Below are positions 45,054 through 53,600 of a DNA stretch of 64,000 bases, in pieces. Positions within the stretch are counted from its first letter, which is position 1, and each line of letters begins with the position of its first letter. The position numbers and the translations under genes were made by a program. Below the pieces are notes generated by a model. The model searched no databases. It worked only from the letters and a program-made list of their open reading frames with translations, and was not told the origin of the DNA. This DNA is from Paenibacillus sp. H1-7 (GTDB taxonomy: Bacteria > Bacillota > Bacilli > Paenibacillales > NBRC-103111), in assembly GCF_022354825.1 (NCBI RefSeq), contig NZ_CP031168.1, positions 5,891,501 through 5,955,500 of the forward strand, read 5' to 3'.

Positions 45054-45485
45054 CTATTTAATTCGGCAGGCTGGCTGCTGGTGAAGCTCCGCTCCGATTT
45101 GGCGCAGCAAGGAGGCTGTGTCGAAAAGCGCCCAATGCTCAGCGATTTTACCGTTGATAAGCCGATATTCGCGATAAACCTTAACATCCACACGGTTGCC
45201 GGTAGCTTCTGTCCCTCTAAACAAGCCCAAATGGGTTCCTGTCATTGCAAGTCTTACGACAACGCGGTCACCTTGCGCCACAATGCTTTCTACGGCAGAG
45301 CACTGATCCGGAAATGCAGTATGCAGGACGCGAGCCGTCTCCTTGAGTCCAATTACGTTATTAGGGACGTAAGCATGATCCTCATAATCTTCGGTTGTAT
45401 ACTGATCCGTACATGCGAGATTGCCTTCGTTCCAGAATGCCTGAATAAAAGAACGTACCGTTTCCATATTAGTTTCAGCTTTCAT
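45054..45485 (-). CDS. SnoaL/NTF2-like (ester cyclase family) protein
   Basis: A 143-residue single-domain protein with the cone-shaped NTF2/SnoaL fold: METVRSFIQAFWNEGNL at the N-terminus, DYEDHAYVPNNVIGLKE in the middle, and KVYREYRLINGKIAEHWALFDTASLLRQIG at the C-terminus. Relatives are annotated ester cyclase or polyketide-cyclase-like; no substrate can be inferred. GGAGG lies 7 nt before the ATG. Transcription should start from a SigA promoter bracketed by two palindromic operators (45507-45575), so expression is probably tightly repressed. Confidence 0.85.
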   Translation of the reverse strand: MKAETNMETVRSFIQAFWNEGNLACTDQYTTEDYEDHAYVPNNVIGLKETARVLHTAFPDQCSAVESIVAQGDRVVVRLAMTGTHLGLFRGTEATGNRVDVKVYREYRLINGKIAEHWALFDTASLLRQIGAELHQQPACRIK

Positions 45486-45506
45486 ATTCAGCCCTCCACC
45501 TCACAA

Positions 45507-45529
45507 TATAGTCAAGTTAATTGACTATA
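45507..45529. promoter_or_regulatory. Palindromic operator 1 (MarR type)
   Basis: TATAGTCAA-N5-TTGACTATA, a perfect 9-bp inverted repeat just downstream of the -10 hexamer, over the expected transcription start of the NTF2-like gene. Confidence 0.75.
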
Positions 45530-45533
45530 TTTG

Positions 45534-45561
45534 ATTATAACTCCGTTTCGTATTTAGTCAA
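45534..45561 (-). promoter_or_regulatory. SigA promoter of the NTF2-like gene
   Basis: Minus-strand TTGACT (45556-45561), 16-nt spacer, TATAAT (45534-45539). The -35 lies inside operator 2. Confidence 0.8.
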
Positions 45562-45575
45562 GTAAATTGACTAAA
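45553..45575. promoter_or_regulatory. Palindromic operator 2 (MarR type)
   Basis: TTTAGTCAA-N5-TTGACTAAA, a perfect 9-bp inverted repeat that shares the TAGTCAA/TTGACTA core with operator 1 and is offset from it by 46 bp. It covers the -35. Confidence 0.75.
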
Positions 45576-45588
45576 ATTTCGAGCCATT

Positions 45589-45635
45589 AAAAAACTCCCT
45601 ATCGCTAAGGGCAATAATGCCTTGCGACAGGGAGC
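45589..45635 (-). terminator. Terminator after the nitroreductase gene
   Basis: Minus-strand CTCCCTGTCGC-AAGG / CCCTT-GCGATAGGGAG hairpin followed by T6, 6 nt past the nitroreductase stop. It insulates the operators that follow. Confidence 0.9.
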
Positions 45636-45640
45636 ATTTA

Positions 45641-46237
45641 TTACTCGGATATCCAGACCGTCTTCTCCGATACGGGTCTTCTCTTGCCGGGAAGCAGCTG
45701 CATGTCAGGGTAGCCAACATAGACCAGGCCTACCAATTCATCGGACGGAGCGAGTCCGAAGGCTTGCTTCATCCGCGGGTGATACATCGGTTCTCCGGAG
45801 CGCCAGATCGTGCCCAAACCCAAACCGTGCGCCGCCAGCAGCATATTTTGCACTGCGCTGTGAGCGGCCGCGAATTCCTCCATCCGGTTCACGGATGGAG
45901 CGTCGGATGGCGATACCGCCACAGCGATTACGACCGGAGCGCGAAACGCCTTGCCCGCCGCTTTGCTGCGTATCGTCTCGAGCTCTTCCCCAGCCGAACC
46001 CGCTGCGCCTTCCGCCGCAATATCGGCATATGCATCCGCCAGCTTTTGTCTGCCGCCGCCTGTCATTACGAAAAATCGCCACGGCTCGGTTGCATGATGG
46101 CTCGGCGCCCAATTGGCGGCATCCAGCAGCGCTTCGATCTGCTGTTTGTCCACCGGATCCTGCTTCACCCTGCCGATGCTGCGCCGGCCTGCAATTGCCT
46201 CTCCCAAGGACATAGATAATTTCATGAAATCCGTCAT
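45641..46237 (-). CDS. Nitroreductase family protein
   Basis: A 198-residue FMN-dependent nitroreductase-fold protein. The FMN-binding segments GRRSIGRVK (residues ~18-26), WAPSHHATEPWRFFVM (~43-58) and AAHGLGLGTIWRSG (~134-147) are visible. These enzymes reduce nitro-aromatics, quinones or flavins with NAD(P)H; the true substrate is unknown. GGTGG lies 9 nt before ATG 46237. The promoter carries a Fur/PerR-like box, suggesting control by iron or peroxide, and a strong terminator follows the gene. Confidence 0.9.
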   Translation of the reverse strand: MTDFMKLSMSLGEAIAGRRSIGRVKQDPVDKQQIEALLDAANWAPSHHATEPWRFFVMTGGGRQKLADAYADIAAEGAAGSAGEELETIRSKAAGKAFRAPVVIAVAVSPSDAPSVNRMEEFAAAHSAVQNMLLAAHGLGLGTIWRSGEPMYHPRMKQAFGLAPSDELVGLVYVGYPDMQLLPGKRRPVSEKTVWISE

Positions 46238-46281
46238 ATATAATAGCCACCTTTTCTTATATCAATGGACTTGTTACCGCA

Positions 46282-46305
46282 AATTATTCTTGAGAATAAT
46301 TATCA
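46282..46305. promoter_or_regulatory. Fur/PerR/Zur-type box upstream of the nitroreductase
   Basis: TGAGAATAATTATCA (46291-46305) differs at one position from the 7-1-7 consensus TGATAAT-N-ATTATCA. It overlaps a perfect palindrome AATTATTC-TTGA-GAATAATT (46282-46301). The sites abut the probable promoter (minus strand TTTGCG 46278-46283, 16 nt, TATAAG 46256-46261). Confidence 0.65.
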
Positions 46306-46389
46306 TTCCCATTTCACATTATAAAAGCGCTGCCGCGAAAATTCAAGCCCGGCTGCAGCCTTTTCTTCTCTGAACCATTGGCACCGCTC

Positions 46390-46436
46390 AAAAAATAAAG
46401 CCGCTGTCTTTGGTATAGAACCAAAAACAACGGCTA
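46390..46436 (-). terminator. Terminator after the RlmI-like methyltransferase gene
   Basis: Minus-strand AGCCGTTGTTTTTGG / CCAAAGACAGCGGCT hairpin (with mismatches) followed by TTATTTTTT. Confidence 0.8.
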
Positions 46437-46442
46437 ATCGAT

Positions 46443-47810
46443 CTATTTGCTCCGCACTTCAAAAATAGCAAATTTCAGATAGTTTCCTTCATCTACCCCT
46501 AAAATCCGCGGGTGATCTTTCCCTGCCGCTCTGAACTCGATCAAACGCAGTATTTTATTCGCATCGGCCGCCGCAGCGTGAATCGTTTCTAGAAATAGTT
46601 CAGGCTTCATATGATATGAACAGCTGGCGGTTACTAGATAGCCGCCCTCGTTGACCAGCTTCATCCCGTGAAGGTTGATGTCCTTGTACCCTCTGCAAGC
46701 GCCTTCGACAGCGCTGCGCGTTTTGGCAAACGCCGGAGGGTCGAGAATGACGACGTCCCACGTTTTGCTTTTGGATGACAAGGGTTGAGAGGTATCGACC
46801 TTCTTCTTGTCCGCATGTGCTCTTTCCTTACGCTGCTCGAGCCCCTTCACCTGCTCACGCAAGTATTCGAACGCGTCGGCGACTACGAATTCTACCCGGT
46901 CCTCGAAGCCGTTCAGCTTCACATTCGTTCTGGCGCTTTCAATCGCATGCTCCGAAATGTCGAGGCAGGTTACCTTCTTGGCGCCGTATTTGCACGCGTT
47001 CAGCGTAAAGCTGCCGGTATGGGAGAAGCATTCGAGCACTGTCGCACCGTCCCAGAAAGGAAAGGAAACCGTCTTCCCGTTGGCGTTAACCGGCGCTTGG
47101 ACGTTCGTCCCGTCCTCCTGCACGACGTCTTTCAGCTCGATTCCGCTTCGTTTGCCCCATCCGAGCATCAGAGGAGCAATAGCAGCGCGATTTTCCCGCT
47201 GATCGAAGAAATACCCTGTCTTTTGCCCCTGCATAATATCGATATCGAGCAGCAATCCGTTCTCGGTAATCCGGACATGCTGCGGACATTCCCCATACAG
47301 CAGTCCCGTACGCTGCTCGAGACCCTCCAGCTGGCGAACGGAAACGTCGCTTCGCTCATAGATGCCGGCAGGACAGATTACTTCCGCTAATGCCGATACG
47401 ATCGCCTCGCGCGCACGATCCATGCCCAAAGTAAGAAGCTGTACGACGAGAACGTCCTCAAACCGGTCGACGATCAACCCCGGCAGGAAATCCGCTTCGC
47501 CATATACGAGCCGGTAAGAACGGGCGCCGGGCAGGAATCGCTCCCGGTGCTCCAGACAGCGGCGGAACCGCTCTGCAAAAAAGTGATGATCCATCGCTTC
47601 CAGAGGTTCGTAGGAAACGACACGCACTACAATTTGCGATTCCGGATTCCAGTATCCGGTAGCGGCATACTGGCCAAGATGCGTATGTACATCAATCAAT
47701 TGGCCGGGCACGGGATCCCCTTCGATTCGGTCCGCTTCCGTTTTGAATACCCAGGGATGCCCTGCTTCCAGCCGTTTCTTTCTTTTCTTGCTCAAAAATA
47801 ATGAAGCCAC
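46443..47810 (-). CDS. Class I SAM-dependent rRNA methyltransferase, RlmI-like
   Basis: A 455-residue protein with an N-terminal PUA domain (SKKRKKRLEAGHPWVFKTEA) and a C-terminal Rossmann methyltransferase. The latter shows GQKTGYFFDQRENR, VLECFSHTGSFTLNACKYGA (motif I), WDVVILDPPAFAK (motif IV) and TASCSYHM. This is the YccW/RlmI family that makes 5-methylcytosine in 23S rRNA in E. coli; the exact target here is not known. Two polar inserts (~residues 219-245 and 325-345) lengthen it. It is monocistronic with its own terminator. Confidence 0.88.
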   Translation of the reverse strand: MASLFLSKKRKKRLEAGHPWVFKTEADRIEGDPVPGQLIDVHTHLGQYAATGYWNPESQIVVRVVSYEPLEAMDHHFFAERFRRCLEHRERFLPGARSYRLVYGEADFLPGLIVDRFEDVLVVQLLTLGMDRAREAIVSALAEVICPAGIYERSDVSVRQLEGLEQRTGLLYGECPQHVRITENGLLLDIDIMQGQKTGYFFDQRENRAAIAPLMLGWGKRSGIELKDVVQEDGTNVQAPVNANGKTVSFPFWDGATVLECFSHTGSFTLNACKYGAKKVTCLDISEHAIESARTNVKLNGFEDRVEFVVADAFEYLREQVKGLEQRKERAHADKKKVDTSQPLSSKSKTWDVVILDPPAFAKTRSAVEGACRGYKDINLHGMKLVNEGGYLVTASCSYHMKPELFLETIHAAAADANKILRLIEFRAAGKDHPRILGVDEGNYLKFAIFEVRSK

Positions 47811-47847
47811 GTTTTTCCTCCCACATTCACTTACGTCCGCTAAATGG

Positions 47848-48537
47848 TTAATATGTCGATGAGCCGGAAACTCCTTGCATTATAGCAACTCCCGAGCTTG
47901 TGCCGAGTCTCGTCGCTCCCGCCTCAATCATGTTCAAAGCCGTTTGTAAATCTCTGACTCCGCCGGAGGCTTTCACTCCGATAGAAGACGATACGTTGGC
48001 ACGCATCAGTCGAATGTCATCGGCAACCGCTCCGCCCGGGCCGAAGCCAGTGGAGGTTTTCACATAATGTGCTCCAGCCTCTTCCGATAAGCGGCACGCT
48101 GTTTTCTTCTGTTCCTCGTTAAGGAATCCCGTTTCAAATATTACTTTGACAATGGCTTGACCCTCAACGGCGTTTACAACGGCTCGGATATCTTTCCTTA
48201 CCGCATCGAAATTGCCTTCCAGAAGCTGGCCGATCTGCAATACCATATCTATCTCGGAAGCGCCCGCTTCGGCTGCTTTCGCCGCCTCGTAGGCTTTCAC
48301 TCCGCTATCGTTGGCACCCAGAGGGAACCCGCATACGACGCTGATACGAACGCCGCTCCCGGCAAGGGCTTGTTTGCACAGAGGTACCCATATGCCGTTA
48401 ACGCAAACACTGTAAAAGCCATACTGCACAGCTTCCTCGCACAGCTTGCGCACCATTTGCGAGGTGGCGTCGGCTTTAAGCAGCGTATGGTCAATGTACG
48501 AAGGCAGCTTTGCGATCAAGTTCGATTGGTCTGACAT
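47848..48537 (-). CDS. deoC: Deoxyribose-phosphate aldolase
   Basis: A 229-residue class I aldolase that splits 2-deoxyribose-5-phosphate into glyceraldehyde-3-phosphate and acetaldehyde in deoxynucleoside catabolism. IDHTLLKADATS, the Schiff-base Lys in IVKVIFETGFL, VKTSTGFGPGGA and GVKASGGVRD are all present. The start ATG follows the Nudix stop by 1 nt, so the two genes are co-translated. Confidence 0.96.
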   Translation of the reverse strand: MSDQSNLIAKLPSYIDHTLLKADATSQMVRKLCEEAVQYGFYSVCVNGIWVPLCKQALAGSGVRISVVCGFPLGANDSGVKAYEAAKAAEAGASEIDMVLQIGQLLEGNFDAVRKDIRAVVNAVEGQAIVKVIFETGFLNEEQKKTACRLSEEAGAHYVKTSTGFGPGGAVADDIRLMRANVSSSIGVKASGGVRDLQTALNMIEAGATRLGTSSGVAIMQGVSGSSTY

Positions 48538-48538
48538 T

Positions 48539-48967
48539 CTAGTTCACCTCATATCCAAGGGAATTCAATGCTTTTTTCAATACCGTATCGTTGTTGCCGT
48601 ATCCGGAGTGCGTCTGCTGATGCCAAGCCTCCAGAGGGTGAAGCCATTCGACTCCGCGAATCTCCTCCACTTGCGCCTGGAGAGAGCCTCCCGTCGCCTC
48701 GACCAAAAAATAATGCACCTCTTTATCGACCATGCCTACGCCAGCCATCGTGAATTGATAGGTGATCGTCTCTATGGGCTCCACAATCGCTCCGACAATG
48801 CCCGTTTCCTCCAGAATTTCTCTTAAAGCCGTTTGCTCTATCGTTTCTCCCGGCTCCATTTTCCCTTTGGGAAGCGTGATCTTGCCGTAGCGATCCTGAA
48901 TCATTTGGACGTGAATCTCATTTCCGTTTTTGCGAAACACTACGCCTCCTGCGGAAATTTCCTTCAT
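48539..48967 (-). CDS. Nudix hydrolase
   Basis: A 142-residue Nudix protein with the full box GKMEPGETIEQTALREILEE followed by TG (GX5EX7REUXEEXGU). Flanking strands MKEISAGGVVFRKNGNEIHV are typical of diadenosine-polyphosphate or NDP-X hydrolases, but the substrate cannot be fixed. The start at 48967 follows AAGGGTGG by 5 nt. It forms an operon with deoC. Confidence 0.92.
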   Translation of the reverse strand: MKEISAGGVVFRKNGNEIHVQMIQDRYGKITLPKGKMEPGETIEQTALREILEETGIVGAIVEPIETITYQFTMAGVGMVDKEVHYFLVEATGGSLQAQVEEIRGVEWLHPLEAWHQQTHSGYGNNDTVLKKALNSLGYEVN

Positions 48968-48993
48968 ATCAACCACCCTTTCCGATTCCATCA

Positions 48994-49039
48994 TTAGAAA
49001 GAACAAGGATTTCATCCTACGTTCGGAATGAAATCCTTG
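48994..49039 (-). terminator. Terminator after mtaB
   Basis: Perfect CAAGGATTTCAT/ATGAAATCCTTG stem, ~12-nt loop, followed by TTCTTTCT on the minus strand, 13 nt past the mtaB stop. Confidence 0.8.
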
Positions 49040-49051
49040 GCTCACTTTGCT

Positions 49052-50392
49052 TTACACGATCAATGCTTTGGGCATTTCAGGTACGCGCAGCAGCTGTCCC
49101 CGCGATTCGTTGACACCGGCTTCCGTAACTTTGACTTTGCAAACAGAGCCGATCCAGTCCTCGCTTCCTTCAAAAACAAGCTGTAAATAGTTGTCCGAAT
49201 AGCCCATGATCAAGCCGCTGTTCGGTTCACCCTTATACGCGCGCTCCGGAATCACTTCCAGCACTTGACCTACGAATTTCTTCGCATAAGCGAGCTGCAT
49301 CCGCTCGGACAAGTCGATCAACTCGTGAACGCGGGCATTCTTGAGCTCCTCGTCGATTTGATCCTCCATCCTTGCGGCAGGGGTTCCTGTACGTTTGGAA
49401 TAAGGGAACACATGCATTTCAGAGAACTGCATTTGCTCCATGAACCGGTAGCCTGCGCGGAACATCTCCTCGGTTTCCCCAGGGAATCCTACGATGACGT
49501 CCGTCGTAATGGCTGCGCCCGGCATAATCTTATGAATCTTCTCAATCTTGTTTCCGAATTCGGCCGTCGTATATTTGCGGCGCATCCGGGCAAGAACGGC
49601 GTCGTCGCCCGCCTGCAAAGGAATATGCAGATGCCGGCACATTTTATCCGAGGCATTGAGTACTTCCAATACTTCCTCGGTAATTTGGCTCGCTTCGATC
49701 GAGCTGATCCGGATCCGCTTCAGTCCGTCCACTTTATCCAGATCCCATAGCAGCTTCGCCAAGCTGTAGTTCTCCATATCTTCCCCATACCCGCCGGTAT
49801 GAATACCTGTCAGAACAATTTCCTGGTATCCTGCGTCCACGAGCATGTGTGCTTGCTTCAATACACTCTCCGGTTCACGGCTTCTCATCAGGCCGCGAGA
49901 CCATGGGATAATACAGAATGTACAGAAGTTGTTGCAGCCCTCTTGGATTTTCAGGAACGCACGGGTCCGGTCGGCAAAATCCGGCACGTCCAATTCCTCG
50001 AACTGGCGGGTTTTCATAATATTGCGCACCGCATTGATCGGCTTGCGCTCCTGGTCCAGCTGCTGCACGTATGGAATAATTTTGTCCCGATCCTGGGTGC
50101 CGATCACCAAATCGACTCCGGGAATCGCCATAATTTCCGCAGGGGACGTCTGGGCATAGCAGCCCGTAACCGCGATAATCGCTTCCGGATTGCGGCGAAC
50201 CGCACGACGAATCATCTGCCGGCTCTTTTTATCGCCCGTATTGGTTACGGTACAAGTGTTAATTACATATACATCCGCCGTCGATTCGAAATCGACCTGT
50301 TCATAGCCTTCATGCTTGAACAGCTGCCAAATCGCTTCCGTATCGTAAAAGTTGACTTTACAGCCTAACGTGTGAAACGCAACTGTAGGCAT
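49052..50392 (-). CDS. mtaB: tRNA t6A37 methylthiotransferase MtaB
   Basis: A 446-residue radical-SAM methylthiotransferase that converts t6A37 to ms2t6A37 in tRNAs. The N-terminal UPF0004 domain has cluster cysteines Cys11, Cys47 and Cys78. The radical-SAM motif is CNNFCTFC (Cys153, Cys157, Cys160), and a TRAM domain ends the protein. The tail order prmA-rsmE-mtaB after dnaJ is conserved in Bacillus. It follows rsmE by 5 nt and ends in a terminator. Confidence 0.96.
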   Translation of the reverse strand: MPTVAFHTLGCKVNFYDTEAIWQLFKHEGYEQVDFESTADVYVINTCTVTNTGDKKSRQMIRRAVRRNPEAIIAVTGCYAQTSPAEIMAIPGVDLVIGTQDRDKIIPYVQQLDQERKPINAVRNIMKTRQFEELDVPDFADRTRAFLKIQEGCNNFCTFCIIPWSRGLMRSREPESVLKQAHMLVDAGYQEIVLTGIHTGGYGEDMENYSLAKLLWDLDKVDGLKRIRISSIEASQITEEVLEVLNASDKMCRHLHIPLQAGDDAVLARMRRKYTTAEFGNKIEKIHKIMPGAAITTDVIVGFPGETEEMFRAGYRFMEQMQFSEMHVFPYSKRTGTPAARMEDQIDEELKNARVHELIDLSERMQLAYAKKFVGQVLEVIPERAYKGEPNSGLIMGYSDNYLQLVFEGSEDWIGSVCKVKVTEAGVNESRGQLLRVPEMPKALIV

Positions 50393-50397
50393 CTTCG

Positions 50398-51210
50398 TTA
50401 TCCTCCCATCTCTCCGGTTTCATATAAAATGCAAGTAAGACCGACCATAGCGGCGGTCTCCGTCCGCAAAATGCGTCTTCCAAGACTGACGGAATGAGCC
50501 CCTGCAGCTTCGGCAGCCTTCACCTCTTGCTCGGTAAATCCGCCTTCAGGGCCGACAATTAACAGCAGCTTGATTCGCTGCTCTGCGGTATAGGCTTGAG
50601 TCGGTCCGTCCGCAGCGGTCCTGCTGACCGAAGAGTCCCGATGCTTGGTTAAGGCTTCTTGAATGCGCTGTTTCAGCTGGAGTCCGTCCTGCTTCTCATA
50701 ACAAATCCAGGCTGCATCCGCCTGTCCGATCCGCTCCAAGAGCTGCTTCCACGACAAAGGCGCTTCTACGGCAGGCACCCGGTTGCGGTGCGCTTGCTCC
50801 GCCGCTTCCTTAGCGATCTTCTGCCATCGCTCCACCCGCTTGCCCTCTTTCTTTGCATCCAGCTGGACAACCGTGCGCTCTGATTGAAAAGGAATAAACC
50901 GGTCGGCGCCGATTTCGGTTCCCTTTTGAATCACGAGTTCCATCTTGTCGCCTTTCGGAAGGCTCTGAGCGATCCAAACCTCAACTGCAGGCTCATTGAG
51001 CATAGGAAGCCATTCTACTATATCGGCAACCACCCGATCCTTCTCCGGTTCCCGAAGCCGCACTACCGCTTCACGATCCAAGCCGTTGCTTACAATGACT
51101 TGATCGCCGGCCTTTCCGCGCATTACGCGGATAATATGATGTGCGTCGTCACCGACAATGGTAACGTCCGTTTCGGTTAACAGCTCGGGGGCAATAAAAT
51201 AACGCTGCAT
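50398..51210 (-). CDS. rsmE: 16S rRNA (uracil(1498)-N(3))-methyltransferase
   Basis: A 270-residue SPOUT methyltransferase. It starts MQRYFIAPELL with an N-terminal PUA-like domain, followed by the knot region with LLLIVGPEGGFTEQEVKAA and LGRRILRTETAAM. A polar insert of about 25 residues (~190-215) sits before the knot and makes it a little longer than usual. It methylates U1498 in 16S rRNA. It is separated from the M50 protease gene by 165 nt that hold a possible TATGAT -10 box. Confidence 0.94.
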   Translation of the reverse strand: MQRYFIAPELLTETDVTIVGDDAHHIIRVMRGKAGDQVIVSNGLDREAVVRLREPEKDRVVADIVEWLPMLNEPAVEVWIAQSLPKGDKMELVIQKGTEIGADRFIPFQSERTVVQLDAKKEGKRVERWQKIAKEAAEQAHRNRVPAVEAPLSWKQLLERIGQADAAWICYEKQDGLQLKQRIQEALTKHRDSSVSRTAADGPTQAYTAEQRIKLLLIVGPEGGFTEQEVKAAEAAGAHSVSLGRRILRTETAAMVGLTCILYETGEMGG

Positions 51211-51375
51211 GGTCTTCTCTACTTTCTTTATTCAGTGCTCGTATTTCATTAACAATTCGTAAAGCATCAAATTTCATCATACAACTTTTTTGACGAAAAA
51301 GCCACCGTTGTCAGCAATCTCCAAACGGACAGCCCCTGCCGTTATTCCCGCCGACAAGTGCATAAAAACCCGTAT

Positions 51376-52068
51376 TCACATTTTTACCACTCCGCTGCCA
51401 AATATCCATACGGCAATCTTATGGAATGCGTTGAAAATATCCCACTGCAGAGCAAATATCGGCGCAATCGTAATTCTACGGATAGGCGGGATGAAGAACA
51501 TCAAGAGCATGGCGTAGAACATCCACTGCTCGTAGGCCTTTATCTTCATCATGATCGATGTCGGCAGCAAATCCTCGATGATCCGGTAACCGTCAAGCGG
51601 CGGCAGCGGCAGCAGGTTCAAGATGAACAGAAAGATATTGGTCATGATCATAAAACTGAAGAACAGTCTGACCGCTTCGGTAACGCCTTGCGATGCATTA
51701 TCGAGAACATTGAACTTGAACAGCAGGAAAAAGACCAGTAGGCTGATAAATCCCAAAATCAGATTGCTGATTGGGCCGGCCGCAGACACGATGATTCCCA
51801 TAATCCGCGGATTTTTGAACCGGGCACGGTTGACCAGAACGGGTTTGGCCCAGCCGATGCCGATGATGAGAAAAAAGATCATCCCGAGCCAATCCATATG
51901 AACTCTCGGATTTAACGTAAGCCGGCCCAAGGAACGGGGAGTCGGATCCCCGAACCGGTCGGCAAAAAAAGCGTGAGCGAATTCATGCACGGTAAAGCTC
52001 AACAGCAGCACAATAAAAATGAATGGCAGCTGATCTACCGGGTAAGCCAAAAAAGAACTCCAATCCAT
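51376..52068 (-). CDS. Site-2 protease family (M50) membrane metalloprotease
   Basis: A 230-residue protein with about five transmembrane helices. The zinc motif HEFAHA is in the first helix (residues ~30-35), and the second zinc-ligand motif ILNLLPLPPLDGYR (Asn, Asp) is in a later helix. This is the compact YwhC-like S2P subgroup without a PDZ domain, which cuts substrates inside the membrane. The ATG at 52068 follows TAGGTGG by 5 nt; GTG 52077 is an alternative. It sits between prmA and rsmE, an insertion relative to B. subtilis order. Confidence 0.9.
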   Translation of the reverse strand: MDWSSFLAYPVDQLPFIFIVLLLSFTVHEFAHAFFADRFGDPTPRSLGRLTLNPRVHMDWLGMIFFLIIGIGWAKPVLVNRARFKNPRIMGIIVSAAGPISNLILGFISLLVFFLLFKFNVLDNASQGVTEAVRLFFSFMIMTNIFLFILNLLPLPPLDGYRIIEDLLPTSIMMKIKAYEQWMFYAMLLMFFIPPIRRITIAPIFALQWDIFNAFHKIAVWIFGSGVVKM

Positions 52069-52077
52069 ATCGGCCAC

Positions 52078-53055
52078 CTACAGCTTTCGGGCAATAATGA
52101 CTACCCAGTCCTGATCTTCATAGCTTTCCGTTACCGTAAAGCCAACAGCCGTCAAGCCCTGCTCCACGTCCTTCTGCTTGCTCTGGATAATACCGGATAC
52201 TACATAAGTCCCGCCTTCGGCGAGCACATCGTAGACATCCTTAACGAACAGCAAAATGATCTCAGCCAATATATTGGCTACGACAACCTGTACGGGGATT
52301 TTCACTCCCAGGGCAGCCGATGCATCGCCTGACGCGCTTTCCTGCAGAACTCCGAGCAAATCGCTAAGCTTCACGGTAATGTCGTTGTCCATACCGTTCA
52401 ACCGGGCGTTTTCCGTCGCGCTCGACACGGCGACCGGATCTAAATCCACAGCCAGCACATGTTTGGCTCCAAGCTTCGCGGCCGCGATAGCTAGGACACC
52501 CGATCCGGTGCCGACATCGATGACGTCCTCGCCGCCCTGGATGACCTTCTCCAGCGTTTTCAAGCACAGGGAGGTCGTAGCATGTGTTCCGGTTCCAAAC
52601 GCCATTCCCGGGTCAAGCTCGATAATCAGCTCCTCTTCCTGCGGCGTATATTCCTCCCAGGTCGGCTTGATCGTCAAACGCTCCGAAATACGCAGCGGCT
52701 TGAAATATTGCTTCCAAGCGTTAGCCCAGTCTTCATCGTCGACTTCCTTCAGCTCATAGGTCGGATTGCCGGTATCGATATCGAACTCCGTCAATTGAGC
52801 TACGGAACGCTGCAAAGACTCCATAATGTCTTTCATTTCGGTTCCTTCGGAAAAATATCCCTTAATAACGGCTCTTCCTTCCGGAATATCGTTGAGCGGA
52901 AGCTCGTACCATTGGCCTAACGAGGTATCTCGCTGTTTGTTCAGCGTTCCTGATTCCTCAATGGATACTCCTCCTGCGCCAAGCTCGTGAATAAAATTCG
53001 AGATCATCTCAATGGCTTCTTCTGTGGTATGTACTGTTACTTCATGCCAACGCAT
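52078..53055 (-). CDS. prmA: Ribosomal protein L11 methyltransferase
   Basis: A 325-residue PrmA. An N-terminal substrate-binding domain (MRWHEVTVHTTEEAIEMIS) leads into a methyltransferase domain with LDPGMAFGTGTHATT, VIDVGTGSGVLAIAAAKLGA and NILAEIILLF. It methylates L11 on lysines and the N-terminus. The start 53055 follows GGAGG by 9 nt. Confidence 0.95.
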   Translation of the reverse strand: MRWHEVTVHTTEEAIEMISNFIHELGAGGVSIEESGTLNKQRDTSLGQWYELPLNDIPEGRAVIKGYFSEGTEMKDIMESLQRSVAQLTEFDIDTGNPTYELKEVDDEDWANAWKQYFKPLRISERLTIKPTWEEYTPQEEELIIELDPGMAFGTGTHATTSLCLKTLEKVIQGGEDVIDVGTGSGVLAIAAAKLGAKHVLAVDLDPVAVSSATENARLNGMDNDITVKLSDLLGVLQESASGDASAALGVKIPVQVVVANILAEIILLFVKDVYDVLAEGGTYVVSGIIQSKQKDVEQGLTAVGFTVTESYEDQDWVVIIARKL

Positions 53056-53124
53056 GGTTGTTATCCTCCCTAAACGATCAACTAAGAAATGCACATGATT
53101 CCCAGTATACAATAATTCGTCCAA

Positions 53125-53153
53125 ACAAAAAAGCTTCCTTGTCCAGGAAGCTT
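53125..53153 (-). terminator. Terminator upstream of prmA
   Basis: AAGCTTCCT/AGGAAGCTT stem with 5-nt loop followed by T6 on the minus strand, 16 nt past the stop of the gene at 53169-53561. Confidence 0.88.
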
Positions 53154-53168
53154 CCGCTACATGTAACA

Positions 53169-53561
53169 TTATAGCTTGCCGCCGCCGTCATTGATAACGC
53201 GGAGCGCCTGATCATAGCACCGTTCATCAACAACAACCGTCATCAGCGTATCCATCCGGTCGGTTCCCTCATAGGCGCCGGTAAATACTTCCGACATCGG
53301 CGCGCTCATACCGCTCGCATCCACACTGGCCGCCGTCAGTATCCCTTCATCAATCCCTTGGCCTTCCTTGCCTAAGGTCAAGAACGACAATCCCGGGAAA
53401 CGGCCGACGAGCGGATTCATGGACTCGCTAACTCCGGTTCCGTTAATGTTATGAAGATGATCGACGGAGACGTCGGCGACCCGAAGAGCTTGTAGCTTCG
53501 GAACGATACGCTGTGCCTGTTCTTGAGACGGGAATAATGCCAATATGCTTTTCTCAGCCAT
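53169..53561 (-). CDS. Hypothetical protein (general-stress-like)
   Basis: A 130-residue protein: MAEKSILALFPSQEQAQRIVPKLQAL, then a Gly/Ser-rich middle and a C-terminal MDTLMTVVVDERCYDQALRVI. The two ends look like alternating beta-alpha units, as in small proteins of the GsiB/YflT-like stress group, but I do not recognise the family with certainty. It lies between YfhD and prmA and has its own terminator. Confidence 0.65.
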   Translation of the reverse strand: MAEKSILALFPSQEQAQRIVPKLQALRVADVSVDHLHNINGTGVSESMNPLVGRFPGLSFLTLGKEGQGIDEGILTAASVDASGMSAPMSEVFTGAYEGTDRMDTLMTVVVDERCYDQALRVINDGGGKL

Positions 53562-53600
53562 GCTGCCAATACCTCCTGCAACTTCAGGTTCCTTAGTTCA

